From the NCBI GenBank assembly GCA_009739215.1, contig VSJF01000011.1, positions 620,001-684,000 of the forward strand: 64,000 nucleotides of DNA, given 5' to 3'. Below are positions 10,080 through 23,221 of this stretch, piece by piece (the stretch's first letter is position 1; every line of letters starts with the position of its first letter). A program made the position numbers and the translations under genes. The notes beneath the pieces are model-generated. The model was given only the letters and a program-made list of their open reading frames with translations, did no database searches and was not told the DNA's origin. Source of the stretch: Floccularia luteovirens (taxonomy: Eukaryota > Basidiomycota > Agaricomycetes > Agaricales > Squamanitaceae).

Positions 10080-12983
10080 ATGAAGGCGAACTACAAGGTA
10101 TGATTACTTTTGTATTAAAATTCATCCTCCTCAATGTCTTTGCTCTTTGACATTTAGTTCTCCAATATATGTGGGACTGTATATCGTCAAGGAAATATCC
10201 TCTTCACACCGGATGGGAATACACTGTATAGTCCTGTTGGAAATCGGGTTTCGGTATTTGACTTGGTGAAGTGAGTATTCATCCTTTTAAAACGTAGGTA
10301 TATTAAATTTTAATATTGCAGTAACAAATCACATACATTTGGATTTGAGAACCGAAAAAATATTGCTGCGATTGCGCTGAGTCCTGATGGAAATATCCTG
10401 ATATCTGTAGATGAAGGTAAGTTTCTTTAATTTTCTTTACCGTCGCTGCTTCGTCGTAGAATATCCTCAGAATTTCTTTCAACCCAGATGGTCGCGCGCT
10501 CCTCGCAAATGCACGACGAGGTGTGATTCTACACCATTTTAACTTTCAAAAGCCAGTAAAGGCTATCAAGTTTTCTCCGGATGGCAAGTATGTTCGATCT
10601 CCCTTTCATCGAATATCTTCGTTTTTTAATCTCTTGTATTACAATCAGCTATATTGCGGTCACTCATGGCTCACATATCAAAGTATGGTGCACACCCAAC
10701 CATCTGGTGCGGGAATTCGCCCCATTCAACCTACATAGAACATACACTGGTCACCACGATGAAGTCTTAAGTATTGAATGGTCCCCCGATTCCAGGTATG
10801 CCCATTTTCACTGATTAGCCGGTTGTTGGGTACTCAATAATGAGGGATCAGTTGTTTTATAACGACTTCTCGTGATATGACTGCCAGACTATTCACGCTG
10901 AACCCAGTAGAAGGGTTTAGGCCAAAAACATTTGCAGGCCATAGAGATATGGTGCTAAATGCTTATTTTTCGTCTGATGGCGCAACAGTAAGTTAACTTG
11001 ACTCTTATTCATAAACAACTAATTATAAAAAATGTGGAGATTTACACTGTTAGTCGGGACGGGGCAGTATTTACATGGAAAGCAAAGGAGGATGAAATGG
11101 ACGAAGCTTCGGATGATGAAGAACCAGTGGCTTCAACATCAAAAGAAACTCCTCGCGATTCAGCTGTCTCAAATACTATCGTCAACACTCGCTGGGGTGT
11201 CCACAAAAGAAATTATTTCAACCTACCTGGAACAAAAGTCGTCTGCACCACCTTCCATTCACCCTCAAATCTCCTCGTCATCGGTTTTTCCACTGGAATC
11301 TTCGGACTTTGGGAAATGCCAGGATTCACAAACGTACACACACTCAGTATCTCTCAAGAAAAGATCTCCTCAGTCGCTATCAATTTTTCTGGGGAATGGT
11401 TGGCTTTTGGCGCTAAAAAGCTTGGACAGCTTCTTGTCTGGGAATGGCAATCTGAATCTTACATTCTTAAACAACAGGGACACTATTTTGATATGAACAC
11501 TCTATCGTATGCGCCCGATGGACAGACGATAGCCACGGGTGGGGATGATGGAAAGGTCAAAGTATGGTCAAGCTATTCAGGTTTTTGCTTTGTTACCTTT
11601 TCCGAGCATAGCGCCGCCATCTCCGCAGTATCTTTTGCCAAACATGGGAGTGTACTGTTTTCGGCCTCACTGGATGGAACGGTCCGCGCATACGACCTTA
11701 TCAGATACCGAAACTTCCGCACCTTTACATCCCCATCCCCAGTTCAATTCTCATGTCTCGCAGTGGATCCTTCAGGTGAAGTGGTAGCGGCCGGTTCAAC
11801 AGATTCCTTCGAGGTTTTCCTGTGGTCGGTGCAGACAGGGAAACTACTAGACATAATGACAGGCCATGAGGGTCCTGTGAGTTCACTCGCATTCTCACCT
11901 TCCGGAACCAATCAACTTGCGAGTGGATCATGGGATCGTACAATTCGGATATGGAACGTATTTGGACGTTCGAGGGCAGTTGAACCATTTTCATTGACCT
12001 CAGATGCTCTGGCCCTAGCATTCCGTCCAGATGGGAAAGAGTTGGCTGTATCAACGCTTGATGGGCAGATTACTCTTTTCGATATCCAAGAAAGCAAACA
12101 GACCAATGTAATTGATGGGCGTAAAGACGTTTCTGGTGGTCGAAAAGCTGATGATCGTACAACAGCAGCAAACAGCACTTCCGGGAAAGCATACAACAGT
12201 CTTACATATACAGCGGATGGACAGTGCATCCTTGCAGGTGGAAATAGCAAATACGTTGTCTTGTATGATGTCCGCGAAGGCGAAGGCGTTATGGTCAAGA
12301 AATTCACAATATCGCAGAACTTATCATTAGATGGCACAGAAGAGTTTCTCGACAGTAGGAAAGTTAACGAGGCCGGTATCAATATAGATCTTATCGACAG
12401 CAATGGTGATGCCAGTGACCTGGAAGATAGACTTGATATGAGTCTTCCAGGAGCGAGCCGAGGAGCCGGGGACATGTCAGTCCGGCGATTCAGACAAGAA
12501 GCGCGGACAAAATGTGTGCGCTTCTCACCAACAGGACGCGCCTGGGCTGCCGCATCTACCGAAGGCTTATTGATATACTCCCTGGATGAGACTGTTACCT
12601 TTGATCCGTTCGACTTGTCAATCGACCTCACACCCGAGTCTGTCGTCGAAGTATTGGGTTCTCGGGAATTCCTCAAAGCCCTGGTGATGGCATTCCGCTT
12701 AAACGAAAAACCACTCATACAACGTGTATATGAGAGCATACCTCGTGCAGATATACGTTTGGTAGCCCGTCAGCTGCCCGTTATGTATGTCCCCATGCTG
12801 TTACGGTTTGTTGGAGAACACTTGGAGAGGAGCCCGCATTTGGAGTTTGATTTGTTATGGGTGAATTCTTTGCTTATGACACATGGTAGATTACTCAGGA
12901 ATCGATCCGGCGAGTACGCGAGTGTGTTCAGGGTGCTGCAAAGAGCCTTGTCTGATTTCGAACAATCAATATCAAAAATGTGA
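10080..12983 (+). CDS. PWP2: PWP2 / UTP1, periodic tryptophan protein of the U3 processome
   Basis: This is a nucleolar WD40 protein of the UTP-B complex, needed for early cleavage of pre-rRNA and 40S assembly. The exons are 10080-10097, 10158-10270, 10322-10416, 10488-10587, 10649-10795, 10852-10987 and 11040-12983. The phases agree, giving 850 aa. Two WD40 propellers span most of the length (SPDGN, GHHDEVLSIEWSPDSR, GHRDMVLNAYFSSDG, GHEGPVSSLAFSPSG). The C-terminus is a Utp12 domain (SREFLKALVMAFRLNEK to LLMTHGRLLRNRSGEY). The very short first exon (MKANYK) is supported by the family N-terminus. The frame as given ends at ...QSISKM-TGA. Related proteins seem to continue (EENxSTLSY), and that exon is present at 13058-13149 but one base out of phase. 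Confidence 0.93.
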
Positions 12984-13057
12984 GTGTATAGATTTTCTTT
13001 CCTTCTCACGTTTTGCATTACTTTTGCTAATGGTCATGCTCTTCGCTTACTGTACAG

Positions 13058-13149
13058 ATGCTGAAGAGAACATTTCCACATTGTCCTACCTTATTGACCA
13101 ATCGAAAGTTAATCAACAGAAGGATGTAGATATGGTAGCCATGTCGTAG
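13058..13149 (+). other. Likely last exon of PWP2, one base out of frame
   Basis: After a good donor (GTGAGT at 12980) and an acceptor (TGTACAG ending 13057), this stretch encodes AEENISTLSYLIDQSK and stops at 13147-13149, like the tail I expect for fungal Pwp2. The joined phase is off by one. Dropping one A from the AAAAA run at about 12974-12978 repairs it. This resembles the single-base problems in DHH1. Confidence 0.6.
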
Positions 13150-14584
13150 ACCCTGAGGCCGGTTTCCCAAACTTCTGGAGCTGATGGGGTTTCGATTTAG
13201 ATTGATTACTATATGTATGTACGTTCTATTGTACATGTTTAGCCTTTTTTGGTCCTCCCTTTTCTTTACAGCTATGAATGCCAGTACATTACCTGACAAA
13301 GTCAACCCTTCCCACCCGACTGACAAATTCTGGCAAGGGTGAAGCCCAAATTAATAGAATTGCGGGGGCTGTATATTCTTGGTTTATCTCGAACTGTTTC
13401 ATAGATTGTGTCCGTGGCAGGTATCAAATGTATTTCAGGTTACGCTCTTTGAGTGTACTTTCTCGGACTCCCTAGCTGTAGCCCTATCTACAAACATACC
13501 GACCCTTCCTGATGTTACGCATGGCCGCCGCCCCCCTTGCCTTTACCGTAACTGTCAACTGATTAGCTCTTTGCACCCACTTGGAACCAAGAACAACTCT
13601 CCCTTGAGTTATGAACCATGTAGCGTACAGGGTTGAACACCCCAGAAATGTAAGTTTTGGGGTTCTCAGTAATAATTCCATTATTAACTGATCAAAGAAT
13701 TACAAAACTTTATAACGGGGGTATGCGAGATAACATCCCAAGGATAAGGACCAGGGTTTCGTTGGAGCTGCTGTAGACGAACGCAAGGGTGAACTGATGT
13801 CATTCATGAATCGTATCGTTCTCACTTTTCTCATAGGATTGGCCTAGTTTTCTTCCGCTGTTCTACCACACGCACCAGACATTATCGAGAAGTTCTGTAA
13901 AAGACACTATTCACACTCCAACTTTGAAATTGATCGGACAGTCCAAAATTAAACCTTGACAAGGCGGTTCAAGGGAAGTTCTTGTGTTCCACTGTCCACG
14001 AGCACCCACAACCCAGATCGGGATGATGCACAGCGTGTAAGTCCTCAGGTTCTCCTCGGAAATGGATAGCTTTACATGTGGTTACCGAAGTTTCTTGAAG
14101 CTACAAGTTATTATCCTTACAAACAGCTAGTAGTCCCCAATACCGTCATAATGGATGTCATAATGGATATCACTATGCTTCAGAAATTATTTCCAGCATT
14201 TTCCACTTGCCTTCGGCGAGCGTTAGCTACGTGCTCCACAACCGTCTATTTTGAACTGATGAAAGCAGATCATCCACTGTTCCCAACTCTTTAGGAAACT
14301 TCCTATCTTGAATCTAGCGTGCAATCTTTCCTTGCGCGACAGGGAACCATTTGGTCGGGATAACAAGTTTTGACAGAGTCCGAAAATAGTTCAATCTCCA
14401 GTGATCGCTATTCAATAAGTATACAATGAATATATTTTGCTAATAAGTACAAAAACGTGGTAAAACTCTGTCATTCAGAAGCTCTTTTTTAGATGGGAAA
14501 CGAGGCATTCTCCAAATGCGCATTCAAGACATTACTCGCTCACTCCACTCGCCGAGATACTCCACCGATAACCATGCGGATGCC
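13150..14584. other. Gene-free stretch after PWP2
   Basis: In these 1.4 kb I find no convincing gene. Short open frames, for example one near 13750-13850 reading GFVGAAVDERKGEL, lack starts or splice partners. Base composition is closer to non-coding DNA. The PWP2 3' UTR lies at the left end. Confidence 0.4.
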
Positions 14585-14887
14585 TCACTTTCTGGCAGCA
14601 GGACCTAAGTAACCCAAATTAATATCGTACTGTTACGAATGGTTGAGACAGCAAATACTTACCAGCTTTATCTGCATTCCTTCCTTCGGCTCCCCATCCA
14701 GCATAATAGATAACGGCGGTCAGCGCGGCAAGAGCACCCGCGCCAATAAGCTGGTGAGCACACTTCAAAATACAGACCCACGCAAGTTACTACTGGAGCA
14801 ACGTACTATGTTGTTATTTTTTTGGTTTCCACTCAATTTACCTCCGTTCACACCACCAACATTCCTCAGCATGCGGGAGGCTAGCAT
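14585..14887 (-). CDS. Small single-pass membrane protein, probably mitochondrial
   Basis: This three-exon microprotein gene on the minus strand has exons 14887-14842, 14750-14663 and 14604-14585. The predicted product is ~50 aa: a basic start (MLASRMLRNVGG), one membrane helix (LIGAGALAALTAVIYYAGW) and a short polar tail ending PAARK. A basic leader plus one helix suggests a small inner-membrane subunit, but I do not recognise it. Intron 2 (GTAAGT...TTACTTAG) joins in phase. Intron 1 (GTAAAT...CTCACCAG) leaves a one-base phase mismatch, so either the first exon differs or a base is miscalled in GGAGG. Each exon is too short to stand out alone; the call rests on the linked splice sites and the clear helix. 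Confidence 0.5.
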
Positions 14888-15590
14888 TTTAACTTTCTCG
14901 CTGTAGATGTTCAGGTACTGCACTTTTGGGATGATTGCAAAACAGGATCACAAAGATGTTTTAATCCCCGCCCTTGTGGAATGAGAGTTTTATATTATAT
15001 GTGGTGCGTTGATGTCATCATGAAGACATTGTTTACAGTTTACACTGGCAGTCTCTCCCTTCTCGTCACGTGGCTCGAGCTTTATGCTAGTTATTCTCTG
15101 CTGAACGTTTAGATTTACGACGCTACGCAACATTACACGTTACCAATTCGTTACTTGACACTCAAACAAACCACCAAGCGGTCGTATCCTTCTCCGAGGC
15201 GTATCACTGGATTTGATTGAGTAGCCTTCCTTCTCTGCCGCTGAGAGTGGATAAATTTACAGGACTGCAACATGTGTTGCGCGCGTCTTCTTGTACCTGT
15301 ACCCTGTGGTAGGTTATTCGCCTTCGTTACACGTGTTTTACCAAGACACTGAAAATCATTGTCGTTATCTTTGATCCAGAGCACCAACATTTTAGCTGTA
15401 AGCACAGTGAGGGCTCTCTATGCCTAGAACCAATATATTTCTTGCCCAGTTCCCCAAGTTCTTTGGCACTTGCTTTGTGATCGCGACTCTTCTTATCATT
15501 TCTGAAAGGAGCGTGAGAAACAATGACGAGAATCATACAGAGGGAGGTATCCGGGATCTCACACCTTAGACATAACACTCTTGCATCGAA
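14888..15590. other. Divergent intergenic region
   Basis: This 703-bp region lies between the start of the microprotein gene (-) and the glyoxalase-like gene (+) and should hold both promoters. No ORF with recognisable features and no RNA gene are seen. Confidence 0.45.
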
Positions 15591-16653
15591 ATGAGTAGTC
15601 AATCTATTTCTATGAACACGAAGACGCAAGACCACATTGTGCATCTTACACCTCCTGGAACGGTGGCACAAGCTACTGAGCAGTTTCGTCGATTGGGTTT
15701 TAAGTTAGGCACCTCATTATCATATATATGTTCTAGTTTGACTATTTTTGAAGTGTTGTCCCGGGTGGCACACACTGCAGATGGAATGACAGCGAATGCC
15801 CTTGTAGTAAGTAAGTTCAGCATTTTGATTGTTACGCAGGTGCTCAACTTCGTTCCGTCTCAGGTTCTCGCTGATGGCGTTTACCTCGAGTTGATATCTT
15901 TTGTCCACCCGCCTTCCTATTATCCGCCCGACTCGCCAGAGCGAAAACAGCGCGAAAACCATTATTGGGCCCGGAAGACTCCAGGTTGGATTGACTACGC
16001 GTTTCTCGGGAATGGCTCCCGCGAAACTAGAATCTCAGATATCATCAATGAAAGGGCCCAAAGAGATGGCAGTGGAGCTTTCTACCATAAAGAGGAAGAT
16101 GGCGGACGGAAACGCCCTGACGGAATTGTACTTGAATGGCTGGTGTCTAATCCAGACCAAAATAAGAGAGGATTATTACCTTTTTTTTGTGGTGATATCA
16201 CACCACGCAACAGGAAGGGTAAATATTCTCCACGAAAATATTGTTTATTCAACTATGGCTTACTCAAGAATAGGTTCCTAGTGATCCTCCTTCAAATACA
16301 GTGCACACGAATACAACACAGGGAATCGCTCATATCAGGGTTCTCACTGATCAGAACTCATTAACATCCGTGGCAAAGCAACTCATATCTGTTGTTGGGC
16401 AGAAACCTGAATCTTCCACGACCAAAAGGGTCGTGTGGAAGTTGGACACCGTCAATCTGGGAAAACAGCCCCCAAAACTTATCCTTAGTACCCCAGTACA
16501 CGACTATCTCGGATGAAGTACAGTTTGTCGGAGAGCATGGAACCTGGGAATCTATGAGATTCGGATTTCCGTGTTCTCAACGGAAAAGGCCCGCTGAACG
16601 CCACGCCGTATGGAAAAGTTGTTTGGGTTCAAGATGATACGGAGATCTACTAA
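15591..16653 (+). pseudogene. Glyoxalase-like domain protein gene, frame broken several times
   Basis: This is a fungal glyoxalase-like (Glyoxalase_3 type) protein of about 300 aa. It opens with DHIVHLTPPGTVAQATEQFRRLGF. Intron 15704-15753 leads to VVPGGTH-ADGMTANALV, intron 15807-15863 to VLADGVYLELISFVHPP, then HYWARKTPGWIDYAFLG and LPFFCGDITPR, and a third intron to 16273. The tail has SDEVQFVGEHG, YEIRISVFSTEK and TPYGKVVWV with a stop at 16651-16653. These blocks lie in different frames: an extra T at 15776, an extra G near 16216-16218, an extra T near 16506, and two more shifts near 16540 and 16585. Either the gene is dying or the consensus is poor here. Five shifts in 1 kb, against none in several neighbours, favours decay. 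Confidence 0.65.
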
Positions 16654-19600
16654 AAATTGTTTATCTGTCAAGAGATGTCGAACAAGAAGATCTTAAAATG
16701 TATGCTGTCAACCTGGGAACTGTTGAGAAAGTAATTGGACCCCTCTGTACTTGTACAGCCTTGATAAAATTTGCGATATCCGGTGAAATCAAAAACACTT
16801 TTCGTTACACCTCAAACTGTCCTCCTGTTATCAAGCTTCGGGTTTTGTATGTTCCGGACTCCCATTATACACTATTTGGAAGGCTTCTGGAAATTCTTTC
16901 AGCGCGGAAACCGCGTCTGAACATTTGAAGAACCATGAGTACCTCCTATCTCTCTGGCAAGGAGGATGGAGGGAACTTTACACGATCACTCGCAATCCTA
17001 TAACAAACTACTGACCGGATATACCTGCTTTCTTATTGTTCCGTCGTGTATTCGATCCCACAGCTCCCGCGCCGTCCTCCGAAGAAGTAGCGCTCATGTC
17101 GAGTAGGTGGTCGTAAATCAGACATTTTGCTTCCCCACAGTCCCACGCTCACGTCTCTCATCCCACGTCTCCACGTCCCTCTTTATTCCCTACTCATCCG
17201 TCTTTTGAGCCGAGCACCATCTGTTGCGCAAAGAGAACTCAATTGACAATCAGTCTATTTCTTATCACCGACCCACTTATTTTGGCACCTCTCGGTTAGA
17301 GTGACACTGCGATAAACGTGTTCCGCCGCTATCGGTTTCGGTTTCGGTCTCAGTGTCTTTTTTTACTTACAGAAGATAAAGAATCCTTCCGCCACTATGG
17401 GCTTAGTATTTGGATGATTGTTGAGTACTGAGTCCGTACATATGATCGGACACTCACACACAGTCAGTGTCGGAGTATTTGTAAACATTGCGAGTCGTCG
17501 GGGCGTTTCTTTTATTTCGCCTTTGCAAGATGGTGTTGGTTCCATCACAAGACACTTTATGTAAGCCCAATATATTGGTTCACTGAGCTGGCCATTAATG
17601 TAGCCATTAAAAAGTAGCTATACGATCAAGCACATCACAATTTTCGAATTACGCGAGCGCCGAGTTTTTTTACTCATCGTAACCGTGCTCATCAAAAGCT
17701 CAGCAGTACATACCACATGGTGGCTTTTATTCAAGAGAGACCTATGTGGCATTGCTACGTTGAATATTCCGCGGGGCCAAAATATTGTCCTCGTTCCACT
17801 TTATTTTTTTTTCTCTTTGTCACTGTGACTGGTGATAACATACTTCCCACTTCGAGAACCCAGATGCAAAAAAGTCAGATACAAAGATGTCTTATTTACC
17901 CCGCATTTTCCCTGCAAGTGTGACGCATCTTTGACGCTAGAAGCTCCAACAATCGAAATCGAAATTTTGAACCTCCGCGAATCCCGAAGTCAAGCTACTG
18001 CCACATGCATACCTGCTGACTGGAGCGGCAGGTCCCTCGCAGGAGCTTTGTTCTTTGTTCGCTCTCTTCAAATCACTTGACAGATGAATGTGCACACATA
18101 TCCGAACAGTCTGTTATAAGCGAGGATCAAAAAACGATGGCTTTGTATTAAATTGGAAATATGAAGCACCCTTTCCAAGACAAATGTAACGTTTGCCTCC
18201 CTTCAAAGCCTCATTCGTGCTAAGTGCATTCCCGAATGATCGTGATTGACTGATGATATTGATGGCAGGAGAGAAGTTGACCCTGCTTTCTCATGTCAAT
18301 GAGAGTTGCTCCACAATTTGTTCTCTGGGCTTTCCATATACAGTATTAAATGGTAAATCAACCTACGGTTCCCCAGGAAGCAATTGTTCAACTCATATGA
18401 TACACCTCCTTGCTGAGATCTAGAAGTGGGGGAAGAATACACTCAACTTGTTATCAAAGACTTTAATAGCTGACCCGATACCTGCTGGTACACTAAGTAT
18501 AGCGATCTACTTTTGTAAATAAGAGTTCCGGTACATAACAAGAGCTCACCGGTATGACCTTGGAGAATCGTCAACCCCCTCGTATTAAAATAATTGAATT
18601 TAGAATATATTTCATTGAGTTTGGACCTTGAATACGTAAGTCAGCTGAGTCCCATAGGATGCCGACACTTGATTTACGGTATTCAAACAAGATTCTATAT
18701 TATTATTCAAATTTTCTGGGGTCCTGTGCTAATCAAACTTTTTACGTAAGGGCCTGGTGTAGTTCAATTGAATATGTCACCAGCTAGTGGTCATTCATTT
18801 CGACTGCTACGATGAAACGAGGTCCGGGGTGTGGGGTACAAATATTAATTATGCAATAAGAGGTAATATTATACCAGACCACCAAAACTTAATCACATAC
18901 CCAATGCACCACCTTAAATACTGGCCACCAGATATAGCTAAGAACATACTTTATTTGCATAGACACTTGTAGAACATATCATATTGAAGGCTCGGAACGG
19001 ATGAATTACGAGGAGAATGACATGATTTTTGCCCATTCAGGAGTTATGCTTAGCTTCAGGGATTTATGGGATGTTTCTTAACTTTTTTTTCTATAATAGA
19101 ATGCGCATACACATGCGAAGGGTTGAAAAACGACAACTTGACGTATTTTTAAACATAGACGTTCCATTAAGAGCCATAACAACTAATCAATGAACCTTGT
19201 AGAACATATCAAAGCACCCGTGCAAAACAAGGTCTGTCAATATTGGATAAATATGGGGGATACACCCGTTGCCCACACAACGAGAATTACGGTTTCTGTC
19301 CTTCCAAAAGAAACCGGGTCATCGCTGACAGCTGACATATCCTCCCTCAGGGAGGGAAAGCACAAAGTTAGTAATCGATTCAAATGTAGACGAGTATCCT
19401 GCATTTGTGTGAGCGCAGAGTATGGTCTGATGAGAATATACAACACTTCGCATATGTTTTATGTTCTCGGGAACCGGATAACGGGATACATTATGCGAAA
19501 TACCCATCTGTTATATTTTAAGAAATCCATGTTCGCGGACTATCCTTGTTCTCTTTAACATACTGCATAGGTAATAAGTAATTATTTTTCGACAGGATAT

Positions 19601-21974
19601 GGGAAGTAATCGAACGAAAAAACATATCAACGTCATATCACTAATCCCGTCATAATTTTCCCTTACACACATTCCGAATTGCCGCGCGCGCGTATCCAGA
19701 TCATCTGGGAAAAATCCGGTTTCCCAGGAAAACCATCATCAATCAAAATCGAATGTACTTACCACGACATCTGTGTTGTTTACTTATAGATTAGTGACGT
19801 CGACTTCATGAGAAACACGGCCTTTTCGAAAAAGATCTCATCAAAGTAAACAGCAAAGTTTTGGCATGAGCATGGCCTTAGCATTAGATGGAATTTTCGA
19901 AGTCCTTGAAGTGTAACATGATCATATACATATAGAACAAGGCAATGTCAGTACCCGAGTGCAGCACCTGGAAGCGGTTTTATGTAAAATTAATTGTGCA
20001 CAGGAAGGAACGAGGAACAAGTACGCTAGAAACAAGGACTGGCATGGACGGATATATGGTGCAAACCAAAACTTGAAGGGAAATCCTAGCTAGGCGGGGA
20101 CTAAGAAGGAAGCTTGAAGTCTAGGAAGAAACTTCGGCGAGAGAGGGGGGAAGGTGGTCGATATAGGCCAAGAAAAGAACTGGGGTACAAATCTTACTTT
20201 ACTTTTGGTGTCACGGTACTTGCGGGCCTACGGGAATTAACGTACGTAGTGGTTTTCCTATTTCCAAGTCTCATGCGCAATCCCGACCGGATGTCTTTTC
20301 CGATCTTTGGTATTTCCGTTCCCAGGTTCATCTCCTATTACCCCCACAATTTGTATGGTTATACTACTTCCACGTGGAACGATTATAATTGATTGCAATG
20401 TTTTCTTGCACAGGAGTAGTCGTCTCTTGTACGTTGTAAAGCTAGGGTAGCCAGTTGAATGGGAAAATGGGACCGATTACCATTAATTTGTCTGCTCTGG
20501 GCAATTGCTGTGTATTGTGTTACAACGGCCACCATCATGATCATGATGGGGGTAGGAGCGTTTTCTTTTTTTAAACGGAATGAGGCTATCACAGATACGA
20601 CACATTATGTATTTGCTTCATACACGATTAGGAAGATGAGATCGTTCTTTTCATCAAAAGCGTTGCAGTCATGAGGCAATTGAAAAGCAGAGGAGATCAT
20701 CGATCGAATAGTATACTTATTTTCTGATCACAAATAACGGAATATGAGCCCTTCCGATAGTCGGTTTAAACATGGTATCAGGGTCAAACTGAAGGGCTGT
20801 TTGCCCCAAAGGAAGAATCGAGAAATGAGTATTATTTGGAAGGTCTACACTGGTTGGACACGCGGAGGTTCGTGGGACTGACACGTTGTACAAACAAGTC
20901 TCTCTGACAGATCTCACAAATGCATAAACGGGGCGCGTGTTTCTGGGGCATAGGACGTCAAGGGAGATTCCGAAGAGAAACGGGGGTGGAGATCAGGTAA
21001 AATGAAACGACTAAACCTGGAATGACTCGTTCATGATGTCATCGTTATTTCCCATCCTTCACAGAAATCACAAGCTGTTCTCTCTCACGAACAAATCTCT
21101 GTGTGTGCTTCAACTCGTGTTGATTGGGTCCATGGTAAGAACTGATCGATTCCTTCCTTTCATTCAAGTCTTGCGAGAGACACGGACGGGACGTGATCAA
21201 TTTAACATAATAAAGCAAGTATAGTCCGCATTTACGACAGAGAGCTTGTAAAGCAATAATAAAATTTATGAGAAACAATGCGTGTAGTACTACGTGTGGT
21301 GCGGTGTGATAAATATTTTAAGTCTGTCCAATGCACTTCAACTACAGTCCTATCTCTCAAAACCTTAATTAAGTGCGCAAGAAATACGAAAACAAATTGT
21401 GTTGATAGATGAATACGAACGTCACAACAGAATCATGTCAATTCCTTGTGCGCAGCCCGAATATTCGGAGTATGCCCTGTAAAATCCAAAAACCCTCCAT
21501 AATGTAAGTGAAAGAAATTTCATCCGGAACCCGAGTGGCGTCAAAAAAAGATGGGAAATGGTCGTCGTTTAATGATAACCATTGAGGAAAAAGTATGTAT
21601 ATGCTGGTTTTCCCGATACTATGCATAGGTTAAAGACGCCGTGGCTATTTCGAACTATGTCGTCCTACTACCGTTACGCGTTCCAGATAAGCAAGTTTTG
21701 GATGTTGGTGGAAATAGAGCAATTGGTGAGAGTTATTGACAGCAGGGAAGGGGTGCGGGCCTGTACATAAATACCAAGATGCAGTGGTTACCATAAATAT
21801 GGATACAATTTGACATTGCGTGGGTTCTGTTGATATGCGCAAGCATCAAACATGAGAGCGAACATATAGATTAAAGAGGGGTCGAGGAGGGTAATGCGTA
21901 GTGATGATGATCGGCCTTTGCGACCAGGTTTGTGCATTATTCAGCGGTGTATATGCTGTATTTTGTAGATAGGT
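16654..21974. other. 5.3-kb gene-poor stretch
   Basis: I find no gene I can defend. A 73-nt minus-strand start at 17097-17025 (MSATSSEDGAGAVGSN..., followed by a GT donor) looks like a first exon, but I cannot find its partner. A 122-codon plus ORF (19190-19558) and several others of 60-90 codons show no domain, helix or repeat pattern. CpG is not depleted here as it is further right, so this looks like old unique DNA rather than transposons. Confidence 0.35.
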
Positions 21975-22323
21975 CTACTTCTCTATCTGCGTGCGACCCA
22001 TCGCCAATATGTAGAATTTGGAGGCTGAAAAGAATACATGTAAGCACACAAACAAAGGGAAAGGGATGGGAAGGCCTGTATGCACCTGTGTGCCCGGAGT
22101 TGAAAAATCTATTGGATAAACAAAAGGGATAGAGAACAAAGATCAGATAACTGTGACTGGATCCGCGGAAGGATGGGGCAGGGTACTTACGGTCAAGGAC
22201 ACATTCCCAAATGTCGACGCCGCGGCTCCTTGGGTCCCATACACCACATTGACTGTATTTTGACCAGTACGCGTTAAGCTCCCAGACCCGTGTTGCATCG
22301 CCAACTACAGGTGAGCCAGCCAT
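21975..22323 (-). CDS. Small hypothetical protein, two exons (weak)
   Basis: From the ATG at 22323, exon 22323-22191 encodes MAGSPVVGDATRVWELNAYW... A good donor (CC/GTAAGTACCC) and an acceptor (TTCTTTTCAG ending 22025) join to exon 22024-21975, giving ~60 aa with a stop at 21977-21975. I recognise no family. The evidence is only the strong splice sites and higher GC than the surroundings. The frame also continues upstream of this Met, so the start may differ. Confidence 0.3.
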
Positions 22324-22912
22324 ACGTGCTGGAGAATGCGAGATAGTTTGAGGCTGAATTGTGGAAGATGAGGGTGTGCTTGAAGGCACGCAAGTTGATA
22401 TGGATAGGGAAGAGAATGGAGGGAGAAAGGATAAATCAAAGGGATTTTATATAAGAAAAGAGTTAATATAATAATTAAGAAATGGAAACACAGCCCTGTT
22501 TGAATCAAAATCCGAATCAAATCGCTGGACCGAAGATCTGCCAGATCTATCTTTTCGCTCCCACACACCTCGTTCCTTTCATGACATCAACTGTCCCTCT
22601 CTCTCTCCTCTCTGACGATGTGTCACATTGCTACTACCGGAGCTGCGGGTCCCGGCCGATCACAGCTTATCTGGGCACGAATCACCTGTAACAACACTGC
22701 GTCATGAAACTGTCACATTCCCTTCACTTCGCGTTCGAGAAACCTTTCACACCATCTCGAATTCCCTCAGTGGCTTGTCTGCGCATGCTCCTCGGCATTT
22801 CATAATTTCCTTATTCTTCCGTTTTTTGCTACATTGTTCCCCAGATCCTCCTAATCTGTTTTCAGCTTAGCCAAGCGAGCTTCATTTGACCAGCGAATGC
22901 TAGTTTTGGAGA
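22324..22912. other. Intergenic, nothing recognised
   Basis: This 589-bp stretch contains only short fortuitous ORFs. A CT-rich segment around 22590-22615 is the only visible bias. Confidence 0.35.
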
Positions 22913-23221
22913 TTAAAACTTATCAGCTAAAGCAGGTTTACTGATATGTATACATACACTGCTATTTACTTGTATAGCTCTGATATTGGAATCTGCTCCG
23001 ACACGCAGCACGTTTGCTGCGAGATCACAAGTCTGTTGAGCGCCGAGAACTTCTTTTGGTAATAATGGGTGCGTATCATCTGCTTGAGTTATGCTTGAGT
23101 GTATAGTCTTTGTATGGCATAGCGCCGACGCTCTCATGGCACATGTATGTGCTGTATAATGTGCCTTCGGCCATGTTTCATTTGAATCCTTTCTGCAGTT
23201 ATCCGATACGCGCGGTCCCAT
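22913..23221 (-). CDS. Hypothetical ORF, 102 codons (weak)
   Basis: This is an uninterrupted minus-strand frame with a real ATG, reading ...PKEVLGAQQTCDLAANVLRV... in its most protein-like part. No family is recognised and no neighbouring exon is evident. It could be a remnant of a larger gene or chance. Confidence 0.2.
   Translation of the reverse strand: MGPRVSDNCRKDSNETWPKAHYTAHTCAMRASALCHTKTIHSSITQADDTHPLLPKEVLGAQQTCDLAANVLRVGADSNIRAIQVNSSVCIHISKPALADKF

Noticed and set aside
17025..17097. Possible first exon MSATSSEDGAGAVGSN on the minus strand
   Set aside because: The donor is plausible but no downstream exon could be found, so it is mentioned only in the intergenic entry.
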